From NCBI GenBank assembly GCA_011947345.1, contig JAAVTG010000545.1:186001-250000 (forward strand): DNA of 64,000 nt. The letters are read 5' to 3'. Below the pieces are notes generated by a model, which made no database searches, had not been told where the DNA came from, and was given only the letters and a program-made list of their open reading frames with translations. Within the stretch, counting starts at the first letter, position 1; each line of letters opens with the position of its first letter. Position numbers and translations under genes: made by a program. Source of the stretch: Phytophthora quininea. Lineage: Eukaryota; Oomycota; Peronosporomycetes; Peronosporales; Peronosporaceae. Below are positions 33,187 to 44,442 of this stretch, piece after piece.

Positions 33187-34333
33187 GCGGCGCACCAAGA
33201 CAGCTTTTCTTCGGCGAGTGTAATTAAAGGAAAAGCGTTCGAGTAGGTAACACGCGCAAAGTTTTCCCAAGCTTTGAGTTTCTGCGTTTCCAACCACCGT
33301 GCTGCAGGACACGGCCTCGGGATGGCTTGGCCGGGCGTGTTGGTGTGTCCTGTTCGCGTGAAGTCAGCCCTTCATTACTTCCCCAAGTTTTCCCCCATCG
33401 CGAGATCATTGCCACAACCAGAGCGGACTCATCTCGTTTCCATCCTGTGACTCACGAGTACAGGCATGTTGGAGGAACTTGCACCGCGGCGCGTGAAATG
33501 GTGCTGTGCTCGGAGAACTCTACAAGCTTCAAGACATCGAGTCCGTTCATCGTGTGCACGACGGGATACTCGACCGCAGTATCCGCTCCAGCGACGCTTG
33601 TCAAGCAGGGTCACACAGCAGAAGGTCCATTTAGCTGTCGGAAGGTGCCTCGGCGGGACAGTAAAGTCTGTCGGCCATCCAGCGCTGCGTCTGCTCGGCA
33701 CCACAATTCCCTTCCCACCGAGAGAGCTCTAGGTCTCTTTTACCCGAAGCCAGCTTCATGCTGCCTTCTGGTATTTGCACACCAGCTCGCATTGACAGCT
33801 CCCGGCATCGAGAGCAGCACCTATGACTAAACTTTAGCAAGCGGATCGTTGGCAAAGCGCGCCACGATGAAAGTGTGAGCTCGCAACGGCACGTCCGTCA
33901 CCGTCGTGGCGTTGAAGCTGACCCTAACAGACGGATGGCGACGCAAACGAGGACAACAGCTGCTCAGACTCTATTATCTGGCGAAAATGTTCTTGTCGAG
34001 CGTATCGGTTGCTGCAGGGTTCAAGCTCGTCCCTGTGCCTGCTGCTGCCTTTATATTGGTCGTGGATAGACGACAGCACAGGTCGTTACTTCGAGATGCC
34101 GCGGGATCTGCCGCGCTATGCCTCTCCGGCGGCACTCTGAAATTTCAGCCGCGGCGAGCCCCGTTCCGCCGTGTGTCATTCGGCAAACGGCAGCAGCGCG
34201 CAGGAAAGAGAAGCGGCCTGCCGCGCCAACTAGTGACCAGCAGTGCACTAGTACCCGCACCTTATTCAGACCGATCTTTCGGTCCGACTACTTGTAACCG
34301 CCGAACCGACCCGTGCTTCAGTTTTAGCTGCTG
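33187..34333. other. Gene-free stretch of about 1.1 kb
   Basis: Open frames on both strands are short and without recognisable domains (for example 33327-33830 plus and 33429-33704 minus). The region separates the esterase cluster from the START/FYVE-like cluster. Confidence 0.4.
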
Positions 34334-37207
34334 ATGAGGTTCCCGTTGCCCAAGAACATTTTCCCACCGCTGGAGCTGTCGGAGAACCAGGAGCAGAACT
34401 ACGAGGAGCTGGCCAATGAGCTCATCAAGGCCACGCTGGTCGAGTACGACCAGTTCGTCATGCACGACCGCAAGCGCGTGGACTCGAAGCGGTGGAAGCC
34501 CGTGCGCTCGCGCGACGAGATCTCCATCTACCGCGAGCGGCTGGTGGACGGCGTCAAGAAGCCCTCGCCGGCCAATTTAGCGCTGTACCAGAGCGCCATC
34601 TCCACAATCAGCAGCAGGCCGAGCCAGAACCGCAGACCAGGCTCCGAGTCGTCGGACATCGCCGCGTACCGCACCACGTCCTTCAACGCCGGCCGCAGCT
34701 TCGGGCCCGTCGCCAGCCCCAGGAAGAAGAGATCGTCGGTGGAGATGGACCCGACGGAGGACAGCCGCGATACGACCGGAAACGACAGCTTCAGCAGCAA
34801 CGGACTGCCCTCGGAGCCGCGTATCACGACGGCGGCTTTCTCCAGCACAGACGACCACAGCGACGGTCTGCCGCGCATGCTGGCGGTCGGGAACTTGCGC
34901 GGGTCGCTGGACGACGTCATGTACGGCATCGTCTCGCCCAACGCGTCGACGGCTCGCCTCCGCAGCTCGTACCTCAGCGAGTACATCGCCGACTGCGCTG
35001 TGCTACGCGAGCTGAAGCGACCGTCTCCTCAAGACCCGTTCCGCTTCCTCGGTATCAAGTGGTTCGTGCGCGCCAAGCACCGCGGGGCTGCCCGGATCGT
35101 CCTGCCGCGCGACTTCGTGGTGCTCGAGTTTTCAGGCGTCATGATGCGGCCCGACAACTCGCGCGTGGGCTTCCACCTCATGCACTCGGTGCAGATTCCG
35201 GCCTGCCGTGAGCTGCACGAACATCGCATTCTGCGCGCCAAGGTGTCGACTTGCTACATTTTCGAGGAGACCCGCACCAACCGTGTCCAAGTGTTCATGA
35301 CCGCGTCCGTTGACCCCAGTGGCCACGTACTTCCTCGCATGGCACTGCGCTCGGCTGCGACTGCTCTCAGCAGTTGCTGGAAGTCTGTGGCGTGCGCTCA
35401 CAACAAGAAGCTCGCGTACTGCTTGCAGAACGAGCGGCCGTCCTCTCTGGGCGGCAGTATTATTACGTCCTCTCGCGGTGGCCACGCGCTGGCATCAAGT
35501 GCTATTCGATCGAGTCGCGGCGGCCTCTCGGCGCTTACGCCCGTGAACGAGGCGGCTGTGCGCGAATCCGCAACTCCGCACGAACCGGTCTCGCAGCGAA
35601 GCAACTACATCTCCACAAGCAACCGCCGTCACTGCGGTGTCTGCCGTGGCAAGGTGGGCGTGCTCTCCAAGACGACGCTGTGCCAGCTCTGCTGCGAGCA
35701 GATGTGCAGTCGCTGCCGCATTGTGCGGAAGCTCAGCAGCGATACGTTAAACTCGCAGGTCACGCAGTCGGCCATGCACTTTTGCAAAAAATGCGTCGCG
35801 AGTGTGAGCGACGAGAGTGCGTTGGAGATCGCGCGGCAGGAGCTTTGGGATACGCACAATCGCGGCCGTGGCCGTACTCGCGCTTCGTCAGCGATCTCCA
35901 GGGCGTCTGCGAGACACAGTTTCTCGTCGGAAAGGAACACGTACATGACGGTGGTGCTGGGTCGGGGTAGCGAAATGAACAGCCGAGGCAGCACTGCAAC
36001 CAGCAGCCTCGGCCCGACCAGCCTTAGCGCCAGCCGTGGCCCCAACCAGGAGGAGAATGCTTTGGGATTCTCGGTCGGTCCTCGTCCATCGAACTCAACA
36101 CCGTCGTCGACTCCGCAGACAAGACCCAGCTCGGGACGAATCTCGGGACCAATGTCCAAGCCGTTTTCGCTCAACATGAGCGCCGGCCCTCTCTCCACCA
36201 ACTCGCTGAAGACAGACGTGCTGTCCCTCGCCGACCTCGACATGGAGAGAGCTAGCGCTGCCAAGACTTCAGCAGCGAAAAACGAGGAGACTGAACCAGT
36301 GGAAGGCGAGGAGCCGGTTGTGCTGGATCACCGCATGACGTTGACGATCCGCAGTCTCCGCCACCTGGACTACGTGCTGTCGGTGGGCGAGTCGGACCTC
36401 GTGAATGAGCTCGATAGCGAGTACCAGTCGGACGGCGAAGACGACTTTGTCGATGTCGAGACGGAGGACGAGGGACGCTCGAGCTACGCGTCGTCCGTGG
36501 CTGTCATGGACGACGGCTACGAGTCGTGTGATACCCCCACGAGCGATCTGGCCTTGAGCTCCCATAGAGAGGCCCCTATCGTCGAAGAGGAGGAAGAACC
36601 GAAGGAAAAAGCGCAGACACCAGCGGAGAAGTCGGAGCCAGAAGAGGCCGATCGAACAGAGACGGCGAAGGAAGATCCGGCTCAGCAGGAACGCGAGCAG
36701 ATCACCGACTCGGAGGCTGTAGACACCGATGCTGGGAACAAGATCGAGCAGGAGGTGAAGGACGCTGAAGTCGAAGCAGAAGTCGAAGAAGTCCACGAAG
36801 CGGTGGCGATTGCCGAGGAAGTGGACGTGGTGGAGGCAGCCCCAATTGCCGAGGTGCACGCGATGATGCTGTCGAACTATGCCAAGCCGCACGAGGACGT
36901 CGACGAGGTCAAGTCGCGTCTGCACCGTGCCCACACCACCGTGCCTTCCTCGGGAGACAACTACCAGCACCAGCTCTTCCAGCAGATGCAGGACCTGCAC
37001 AATGTGGTCGAGTCGACGTACCAGGTCGCACGGGCGAACACGGAGGCGGCCTTTAAGGAGCGAGACAGCGGCCGCATGTCGAAGGCAACGTCGCCGACCA
37101 CATCGACGGACTCTCTCCGGGGTGTGCGCACGTTCTCGCAGCCGTTCGCCTTCAACGTGGTGGGTCTACGCTCGACGCGCGCTATGACCGTCGGTATCAG
37201 TAAGTAG
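34334..37207 (+). CDS. START-like / FYVE-related zinc-finger protein, paralogue 2 (largest, intact)
   Basis: 957 residues with no break. The N-terminal helical hairpin is MRFPLPKNIFPPLELSENQE with ELIKATLVEYDQFVMHDRKR. The START-like region (about 175-380) has AVGNLRGSLDDVMYGIVSP, FRFLGIKWFVRAKH, RDFVVLEFSGVMM and GFHLMHSVQIPACREL. The FYVE-related cluster (about 430-500) has four C-x2-C pairs (CGVCRGK, CQLCCEQMCSRCR, FCKKC) but lacks the classical RRHHCR patch. A Ser-rich, then very acidic region (about 730-860) and a short coiled coil (FQQMQDLHNVVESTYQVARA) follow. Probably a lipid-transfer or membrane-adaptor protein; the ligand is unknown. The acidic extension distinguishes it from its paralogues. 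Confidence 0.8.
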   Translation: MRFPLPKNIFPPLELSENQEQNYEELANELIKATLVEYDQFVMHDRKRVDSKRWKPVRSRDEISIYRERLVDGVKKPSPANLALYQSAISTISSRPSQNRRPGSESSDIAAYRTTSFNAGRSFGPVASPRKKRSSVEMDPTEDSRDTTGNDSFSSNGLPSEPRITTAAFSSTDDHSDGLPRMLAVGNLRGSLDDVMYGIVSPNASTARLRSSYLSEYIADCAVLRELKRPSPQDPFRFLGIKWFVRAKHRGAARIVLPRDFVVLEFSGVMMRPDNSRVGFHLMHSVQIPACRELHEHRILRAKVSTCYIFEETRTNRVQVFMTASVDPSGHVLPRMALRSAATALSSCWKSVACAHNKKLAYCLQNERPSSLGGSIITSSRGGHALASSAIRSSRGGLSALTPVNEAAVRESATPHEPVSQRSNYISTSNRRHCGVCRGKVGVLSKTTLCQLCCEQMCSRCRIVRKLSSDTLNSQVTQSAMHFCKKCVASVSDESALEIARQELWDTHNRGRGRTRASSAISRASARHSFSSERNTYMTVVLGRGSEMNSRGSTATSSLGPTSLSASRGPNQEENALGFSVGPRPSNSTPSSTPQTRPSSGRISGPMSKPFSLNMSAGPLSTNSLKTDVLSLADLDMERASAAKTSAAKNEETEPVEGEEPVVLDHRMTLTIRSLRHLDYVLSVGESDLVNELDSEYQSDGEDDFVDVETEDEGRSSYASSVAVMDDGYESCDTPTSDLALSSHREAPIVEEEEEPKEKAQTPAEKSEPEEADRTETAKEDPAQQEREQITDSEAVDTDAGNKIEQEVKDAEVEAEVEEVHEAVAIAEEVDVVEAAPIAEVHAMMLSNYAKPHEDVDEVKSRLHRAHTTVPSSGDNYQHQLFQQMQDLHNVVESTYQVARANTEAAFKERDSGRMSKATSPTTSTDSLRGVRTFSQPFAFNVVGLRSTRAMTVGISK

Positions 37208-38356
37208 GCTACGTGAGTGACGATATTTATCTGGGAGATGGCAGGTGAAGACATGCTGAAGCAGAATAAACTTGCGTTCAACTTATCGATTTTGTTCTCT
37301 TGGGCTCGCAAACAGTTATTGCCACGTGGCTTACCATCGGGCTTGAGACGAGATCAGAGCAGCCGACAATTAATGCTTCACGTGGCGTCCTTGAGCACAG
37401 ACGTCGTACCATGAAAAACAGACCCCCGCCACATTAGCAGAGACGTCAAAAGTTTTGTGGGGTCTGCACCCCACGGCACGTGGCTGCAGCAAGCTGAGCT
37501 GCGCGGAACAGAGCGTTGGCCGCTTATTGCCATGCAACTATGCTGCCCTCGGTGCAAGGGCGAGGATGTGAGTGGATATTTGGTTTCGGTGCGGCGGGCT
37601 CATTTTGACATGGCCATCGTTGAAGCGAACTCCGACCTGAAGTCGGGGAAGGCATGGTCGGTCAAATGGATAGCCGAACGCAGTGACAGGCAAGGCGACC
37701 AGAGTCTGTCGGGCCTGCATTTCACATTGAAGAGCGCCCAATATATTGATTGAGCCGCGGAAGAGGAAGCCCCACGCGACAGACATTGCTACAGCTCGAG
37801 CGATAAAGCGGCGGCCGAAATATGGAGAGCGTCCACCACGGTCTACATCCCACGGCTTCAGCAACTTCAGCCGGCCAAGTCTCACTTGACGCCGGGTAGT
37901 TGCACCTGTTCTCCGTCTCCGCTAGAGAATCCAATCCGTGTTGACACGTAAAGCAACTCGTTGCCGCGCCGGTCGAAAACTTCGCGCCACAGCCAGCCGT
38001 TGGCACCCGCGACAGTTGGATCGCGATTTGGACTATGCGGCGCGAGACTTGTGGCGAAATGTGTCCGCGACAGCCACCGACGCTCGTCCGGCGCCCACAC
38101 ACAGAGCCCGAGCCGTGTCTCGATTATCGCCTGCTGGTGCCTTGCTTGTATCGCACTGGCAGGGTCGCCACATGGCTCAACGACCATCGTGGCGTCTGTG
38201 GTGCGAGCGTTGACCAGCCTTGCGCTTGATGCGCTCGGGCTTCTGAGCAAACAGGTCGTTCAGCGCCAGCGGCCCAGTGGCCATGTTTCGAGCGCTCATT
38301 ACACAACTTTCTCGATAGCGCCGACGCGGATTGCTTCGCACACCCACGAGGGCAGG
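37208..38356. other. Gene-free spacer between START/FYVE-like paralogues 2 and 3
   Basis: The frame at 37961-39976 is open upstream of 38357, but that part (Arg/Ser/Ala-rich, no family match) is unlikely to be coding. Homology to the paralogues begins at the MKFPL start. Nothing else is recognised. Confidence 0.4.
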
Positions 38357-40149
38357 ATGAAGTTCCCGCTGTCGCAATCGCCGTTTAGCAACTACCCCGC
38401 GCTCACTGGGACGCAGGTCGACCAGATCCAGCAAGTGGTCGAGATGACCCTTTCGGAGACCTTGGCGGAGTACAGCATCCACCACCGTAAGCAACGGCGG
38501 CTGCTGCCCCGCTCGCAGTACAAGGTCGTCAAGAAGGCCGAAAACCTCATTTGCTATAAGCAACGGTCGGGGATCGTGACATCACCACAAACGATTCCAG
38601 CTCTGCAATCCGACACCAACTGCTCAACTCCGTCAGCTTCAGCGTCGACTTCGTATTCTGCTCGCAGCGAAAACAGTGGAGCGACGTGGAATGTACCGGA
38701 ATTGGTGACGGTCGGAACCGTTGAAGGAACGGTGGGCGATGTCCTGTACGGATTGATGGCGCCCGACGCCACCTCGTCCTTTATTCGCGCGTCGTACACT
38801 GGCGAGGAGTTGCTAGACGCGGAGCTGCTTCACTGCATCGAAAAGCCGACGACCAAGAACCCCTTCCAGTTCTGCAGCGTCAAGTGGCATGTCCTCGGAC
38901 TCACAAAGATCGCCGCCAAGCGCGATTTCGTGTTTGTCGAAGGATCCGGAACAGTTGTAGCCGCCAATGGCGAGCGGATCGGCTACCACATCATGCACTC
39001 GGTCGATCTTCCTGGCCTCGGAGAGCTTCCGGAGCAGTACCAAGTGACGAGAGCTCGCATCGTGTCTTGCCACCTCTTCCGGCAGCTCCGGAATGGATCG
39101 GTCGATGTCTACATGAAAGGCAGCGTCGACCCGAGTGGCCACATGCCAGAGTCGGTTGCGGTCGCTTCGACGGTCAGCACCCTTCTCAAGCTGGGCCAGG
39201 CGACCGAGTGCTCGTACAGCAAGAAACTCGAACATTTGCTGGAACGAAGTCAAATCAAACGCTCAAGCGGAGGCTGTCGAAGCAGCGGAGCTGCAAGGTC
39301 GTCTTCCTCCAAATCATGCGCAGTTTGCTTGACAACGTTGCACATGTTCCGCAGCGTCGCGCACTGCGAACTCTGCTCCCGGCCAATGTGCTCTCGGTGC
39401 CGGGTCAGTCGACGGCTCAGCTACCGGGTCGCACGCCCCAAGGAACTCAAGGAGCAGAACACAACCTTCTGCACGTCGTGTGTCGCCACTGCCACCAACT
39501 ACAGCGCGGTCGACGTCGTTCGGGCCGAGCTGAAGGCAGCTCACGCTTCACTCCGAAAGGATTCATTGAAAACCGACCAGAGTGTCGGCCAACTGCGAAC
39601 GTTCTTGTCGAACACGACGGTCTCCAGCAACAACACTGTGCTGTCTTCGAGCTGTATCCGAGTGGAGACGCCCGTGGAGGAGGAGTCGACCCAGCGACGA
39701 AGCTTTATCGTCGACAACAGCGAGGTGCGCGTCCGAAGACGATCGGTGATTCACCCGCCCCAGCCCAAGGACAAGTTGGCCGATTTGGACCTGAGCGTGA
39801 ATCTGAGCGTCGTCAGCTCCTCGAGCGACTTCCTGAACGAGGAAATGTGCGACGCCGGTCGAAGGAAGACCCAGCCTCCGAACGCATTCTCGGACCTGCC
39901 GGAGCTGGCGGGGGACGTGAATCCGCTTGCGTGCTCGATGCCCCCAAGCCGTCAAAGCCATCGGCAGCAGCCATGAACAGCCAGCTGCGCCAGCGCCGCG
40001 AACTGCTGCAGCGCATGACACAACTGCAGCAGAACGCCGAGAGCACGTACCGACTCACTCAACGCAACACGGAGATGATGCAGTGCGGCATGCCGTTGAA
40101 GGCGCAGTCGGTTTGCTTTTCCACCGTGGAAGTCAACGAATTGGACTAA
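38357..40149 (+). CDS. START-like / FYVE-related zinc-finger protein, paralogue 3 (one single-base break)
   Basis: The start MKFPLSQSPFSNYPAL matches the family opening. Landmarks: TVGTVEGTVGDVLYGLMAP, FQFCSVKWHVLGL, RDFVFVEGSGTVV, GYHIMHSVDLPGLGEL, a Cys cluster (CAVCLTTLHMF, CELCSRPMCSRCRVSRR, FCTSC) and a Ser-rich tail. The frame ends early at 39976. The conserved C-terminal coiled coil (RELLQRMTQLQQNAESTYRL, QRNTEMMQ) continues in another frame to 40149. The shift is best placed in the C5 run 39941-39945 or the nearby G5 run at 39910-39914. The product is probably cytosolic; function by family only. Confidence 0.75.
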
Positions 40150-40838
40150 ATGGAGCTCCCCATGAGGAAGGAGAGCCCCGATAATATAGCAAACAGCAAC
40201 CATCCTATCAACTTCATCGCAAGTCTCTCATTGCTCAGTGAGATCACCAGCGTTTACGGTGGTCGAGCAGCGAAGGAATGCCATCGAGAGCGAAGCTTCC
40301 CAGCGCCCAGGTGTTTTGCAGTCGCCAACTTGTTGACTTGCTGCCGCTCCTACCAAATGCAACGCCGATGCCGACACAAGCTCCATCAGTGTTGGTCTCC
40401 TCAGTTGCTTGGTCGTCGACTGAACACTAGGCAGCACCAGTAAAGACCACCAAGCAAGACCCCTACGCCAATCGTCCCAGCACCGGCAGCAAGCAGCGAC
40501 CTCCGCGACCCGATACTAACGCTTTGGCAGCGTGATGTAGCTGCTGCACAATGGCCGAGTCTCCCTGTCCGCTTCGAGCGCAGTTTCCAGTCGACTGGAC
40601 CGTATAGCGCGCGTTGCAATCGTCGACGAGCGTCTCGGCTCGTCATTTCCGCCTCCAGCTGCTTTATGCGAATCGGCCTCCTGCCACTCCGCTTCACGGC
40701 GCTTATAAAGCCGTCGCCGTCCCTTGCGACATCCAGTCGCTACGAAATCCAACCTCGGCACTGTCCAAGTCGCCGTCTTGCTCGCACTTGGTAGCGCATG
40801 CCATTGGGGACTCGTGCGAGGGTCTCACTTGAAACGGA
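40150..40838. other. Spacer between START/FYVE-like paralogues 3 and 4
   Basis: Nothing recognised on either strand apart from shadow frames. Confidence 0.4.
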
Positions 40839-42627
40839 ATGGGCAAGTTCCCATTGGCAGGGGAGGCGTTCCCTCCGCTGACACTGTCAGTAGACGAACT
40901 GGACGCGCTGAAGACGTTGGCGGAGCAGCAGTTGGCGATGGCCGAGACACAGCTGGACTGCCACTGCATTCGAGACGCTGGCGCCGTGGACCGTCGACGC
41001 TGGAAGTCGCTCAAGACGAGGGAGCGGATCACCGTGTATCGCGAACGCTCGAGCGCCGCTTTCCATCGACAGTGCCACAGCCGCAGCCAATTCAAACCAG
41101 CAGCGTCCGCCGTGCTGGGCCAACAAAATGACGACGACTGGCCATTGCCGCGATTGCTGGGGCTCGGCACGCTGGAGGGGACGCTCGAGGACGTCATGTA
41201 CGGCATCCACACGCCTACTGCAGTGCATACGATGGCCAAAGCGGCCATCTCGGACGACGAAGTGGTCGACGCGCAGGTCTTGCAGGAGCTCGAAGGACCC
41301 ACCATCGCCCACCCGTTCCGGTTCCTGGGCATCAAGTGGCTCGTGAAGGCGCACCCTGCAGCCATGGGTGCTGTAGTGCTGCCTCGAGACGTTGTCTACG
41401 TCGAGCACACAGGCATCAAGACCCGCGAAGACGGTTCTGAGCTCGGCCATTTTTGATCCACTCAATCGACCTGCCGCAGTGTCCTGATCTCCGCAAAGAG
41501 CACGGCCTAGTGCGGGCTCGAGTGTCCTCTTGCGTCCTTCTCCGACAGAACCCTGACAACGCGAACGAGGTTGACGTTTTCATGACTGGACGAGTGGCGG
41601 CGCAGGGCCGCGTGCTCGACAGTCTCGCTCTCTTGTCCACAGCCAACGGACTCTCCTACTTCTGGAAGGCGGGGGTCTGTGCGCAGCGGCGAAAGTTGGC
41701 ATGGCGACTGCAGCACAAACGTCGCTCGCCGCCTGCTGCTGCTTCGGTGTCCCCGTCGCAGTGTCCGCTGTGCGCCAAGTCGCTGGACCGAGTTTTCCAC
41801 TCGCCGACTCGCTGCGAAATGTGCGGCATGCGAATGTGCTCTCGCTGCAGCGTCAGTCAGAAGCTGCTGTTTCCGGGGCTTTCGGCACCAAAGAGCTCCA
41901 CGCAGTGTCGGTCGATTTGTGCACGCCCTGCATCACCAGCACCACCGCAGAGAGCGCCGTGGCGATTGCTCGACAGGAAATCCGCGCCGGCCAGTATGGT
42001 GCGCTGACGTCTCCACGAAGTTCCAGACACCCGACGCGAGCTGCCGGCAGACCTCGCCGAGTGAATTTCTCGGCTTCCGCTGGCCCTCGACTCACTCGAC
42101 ACGACCTCGACGATCGACCGAAGGTGAACTTTGCCGCCTCTGCTGGGCCGGCGAGACCGAAGGACGAAGGCGACGAGGAGGTTGTGGCGAGGCAGTCGCT
42201 GCAAGCTCTGGACAATTTGCTGCAGGACTCGGCGAACAGTGACCAGCACGAAGACTCAGCTCGAAGGAGCCAAAACGAAGGGGGCAAACTCGTGAGCAGC
42301 GAAAACGAAGCAGCAAACGATTGTGCATCCCGACAAGCCCCGATGAAGCTCGAGGACCTCAGTAGCGACGAAAGCGCGGATGGTGTGTGGGAGCGCACCA
42401 GCGAGACGCCACGCGCGACCGACGCCGGCAGATCCGTGCCGTTGTGGCAACGAATGTCCGCGCTGCGGGTCATGGCAGAGTCCACGTGTCGCTATACCAA
42501 GCAAACGACGGAGAAGACGCTGCGGCAAAGCCATAGCGGTTGCTCTCCGACGTATACATCCCCTCCACCTTGCCGTAAAGTACTTATCGGGCGTCTGCAG
42601 GGGACTTCTCAAGTATCTACGAAATGA
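40839..42627 (+). CDS. START-like / FYVE-related zinc-finger protein, paralogue 4 (two frame changes)
   Basis: Starts MGKFPLAGEAFPPLTLSVDE. Landmarks: GLGTLEGTLEDVMYGIHTP, FRFLGIKWLVKAHP, RDVVYVEHTGIKT. The frame breaks at the T5 run 41450-41454, just before the HSIDLPQCPDL motif. It continues to the Cys cluster (CPLCAKSLDRVF, CEMCGMRMCSRCSVSQK), then shifts again near 41900-41915, after which the last zinc ligands (LCTPC) and a Ser/Glu-rich tail with a short coiled coil (LWQRMSALRVMAESTCRYTK) follow to 42627. Both breaks are single-base. Architecture and order match paralogues 2 and 3, so this is the third gene of the tandem array. Confidence 0.75.
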
Positions 42628-42686
42628 ACAGGAAATCAAAGAGGCGAAAGTGCCATTTCATTTTGCGTTCGTCCAGCAACGACCAC

Positions 42687-43132
42687 CTACGCTACGAACC
42701 CCGGCGCCTCTACGACCTCTCCGCTCACACTCGCGTTGGAAGAGGAGGCATCGACGATGGTGCTTTCCTCGCAGATGTTCTTGAAGCCTGCAGTAGCATA
42801 GTGGCTGTTTTCCCACACCATGAAGGACGTCGCGTCTCCATTCATAGTGGTGCCATAAAAGTCAATGTCTCCCGAAGAACCAGAACTGCTGACAAATATC
42901 ACACTCGGGCCGACGCGTAAAATGCCATTCTGCTGGCAGACCAGGAACTTGATCGGCTCTTGTTGTCCCAGCACCCAGTCAGCGAGAAGCACCGCTGCGT
43001 TGTGCCGACGGAAAACGATTTGGACGGATCCGTGTACTTGCCACCGCTTTGAAAGGTAATTTTGCTCGCGTAGACGTTCCACGAGAACAGGACAAGTATG
43101 AGCGCAACGGCTTGGAGGTTGAACAGCAGCAT
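42687..43132 (-). CDS. Small secreted cysteine-containing protein A (crystallin-like family, type 1; one frame change)
   Basis: Signal peptide MLLFNLQAVALILVLFSWNV. The mature part has ITFQSGGKYTDPSKSFSVG, QRCFSLTGCWD and MAFYASA. The frame changes near 42905-42915, then SGSSGDIDFYGTTMNGDATS and SFMVWENSHYATAGFKNICE follow, ending in a short polar tail. It aligns in order with protein E (45612-46010). The spacing of the strand-like segments, G..DF and the D/N-x-x-S-S motif recall a single beta/gamma-crystallin domain, but this is only a hypothesis. Function unknown; secretion is predicted from the N-terminus. Confidence 0.6.
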
Positions 43133-43217
43133 GGAGGGGGCGAAAGGAAAAGTCGGTTGTGTCGAGCAAAGTAAAGCACGGAAAATGGATGGCATGAATC
43201 AACATTGACGAGCTACC

Positions 43218-43603
43218 TCAGCACAGGTCGCTGTATTTCCAGTCGGAGAGCCCTTCGTCTTGGTCGTAGAGGATGAACGAGCGCACCTTGAAGGCCTGGT
43301 TGAAATTCACGCTACCAGCCTCGGTCGCGCTGTGCACGATGCCAGAAGACAAACACTTTACGCTGGAAGAAAACACGATCTTGGTGCCGGAAGGAAGACT
43401 CGTCCACGTGGCGAACGAGACTTTTCCAGGAGGCAGGCGCTGACTTTGTAGCAGCGTTGCTTCTCAACGATCGTGTACTGGAACGTGCGAGTCTGCGCGC
43501 CTTCGTAGCTCCACATCGTCAGCGAGACATCCCACGCGTCACAAGCCACCGACAGGAGGCTGGTCACGATCGAGAGGATGAGAGCGAATGCAGTCACGGA
43601 CAT
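43218..43603 (-). CDS. Small secreted cysteine-containing protein B (type 2; one single-base break)
   Basis: Signal peptide MSVTAFALILSIVTSLLSVA, then VSLTMWSYEGAQTRTFQYT and QRCYKVSACLLE. The frame changes at the T4 run 43422-43425 (plus strand). It continues with VSFATWTSLPSGTKIVF, KCLSSGIVHSATEAGSVNFN, SFILYDQDEGLSDW and ends DLC. It is closest to protein C in the same cluster (shared WSYEGA and KVSFA.WTSLP segments). Four cysteines are visible and disulfides are likely. Function unknown. Confidence 0.65.
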
Positions 43604-43835
43604 TGCGATGGGGATTCGACGACGACAAGATGGTTGTGAGCGGCGGCGGCGCCCTATCTAGCCAGCTAGAATCATGCGCGCAACGAAGCTTGGATTCGAA
43701 AAGAACGAGTGTAAGTTTGCCAACAACTACATAGTTTTCCCCGCGGAATAGTTCGAGATCGCAATTGATTTCAAGAAGGGTATATGCATGATCCAACAGC
43801 GACTCACGTTACGGGCAAGTTGAGAAGTAGGTCAG

Positions 43836-44249
43836 CTAACTCACGACCGAGACACTGTCCCCGAGGCACAGGTCCTGGATCCCACCGGTGCTGTCCCCAT
43901 ACACCTCAAACAACTTGAACGCTGCCAACAGACTGACATTCACCCCTGCCTTGTGGAAGGACACGCTGGTCGGACCGTAATCCATGGCCCCGTAGGCTTG
44001 AGCCGTGCACTGCGCGTCTCGGTAGAACAACATCTGCGATTTCTCAGGCAGACTCGTCCACTCAGCAAACGATACCTTGGCCAGCGCGCACGAGTCGAAC
44101 GCGTAGCACCACTGCGTCTCGGTGAAGTTGAAGTGCAGGAGTTTTGACTTGGCGCCTTCGTAGCTCCAGATCGTCATCGAGTACGCCTGGCTTGGCGGTG
44201 CGAACAACAGCGAGATAGCAACGATCAACGCCGCAAGGGTTGCGACCAT
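43836..44249 (-). CDS. Small secreted cysteine-containing protein C (type 2, intact)
   Basis: The start at 44249 is chosen for its signal peptide (MVATLAALIVAISLLFAPPS) over the longer frame to 44333. Mature protein: YSMTIWSYEGAKSKLLHFN, QWCYAFDSCALAKVSFAEW, SLPEKSQMLFYRDAQC, YGPTSVSFHKAGVN, FKLFEVYGDSTGGIQDLC. 137 residues. The same strand order as B and D supports one fold for the family. Function unknown. Confidence 0.7.
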   Translation of the reverse strand: MVATLAALIVAISLLFAPPSQAYSMTIWSYEGAKSKLLHFNFTETQWCYAFDSCALAKVSFAEWTSLPEKSQMLFYRDAQCTAQAYGAMDYGPTSVSFHKAGVNVSLLAAFKLFEVYGDSTGGIQDLCLGDSVSVVS

Positions 44250-44442
44250 CTTGACTTGGTCGGAGGCGTGTTGTCGGCAGCAAATTGATGAATGACAAGA
44301 AGCCAAGCAAAATGGCTGGCAACGCAAAGGCATTTGGAATGGCGAAGACCCATCGTTGTCGTGAACAGAACCGAGTGGCGAATTGAGGATTCAATTTCGA
44401 ATGAGGAATTTCATCGCGTCTAGCTTTCAGCTACGCAAAGAG

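Noticed and set aside
31999..33312. 437-residue minus-strand open frame opposite esterase 5
   Set aside because: Shadow of a highly biased plus-strand gene; Val/Arg/His-rich with no domain, and similar shadows exist opposite the other esterases.
37961..38356. N-terminal extension of START/FYVE-like paralogue 3
   Set aside because: The extension has no similarity to its paralogues, which all begin at the MKFPL-type start.
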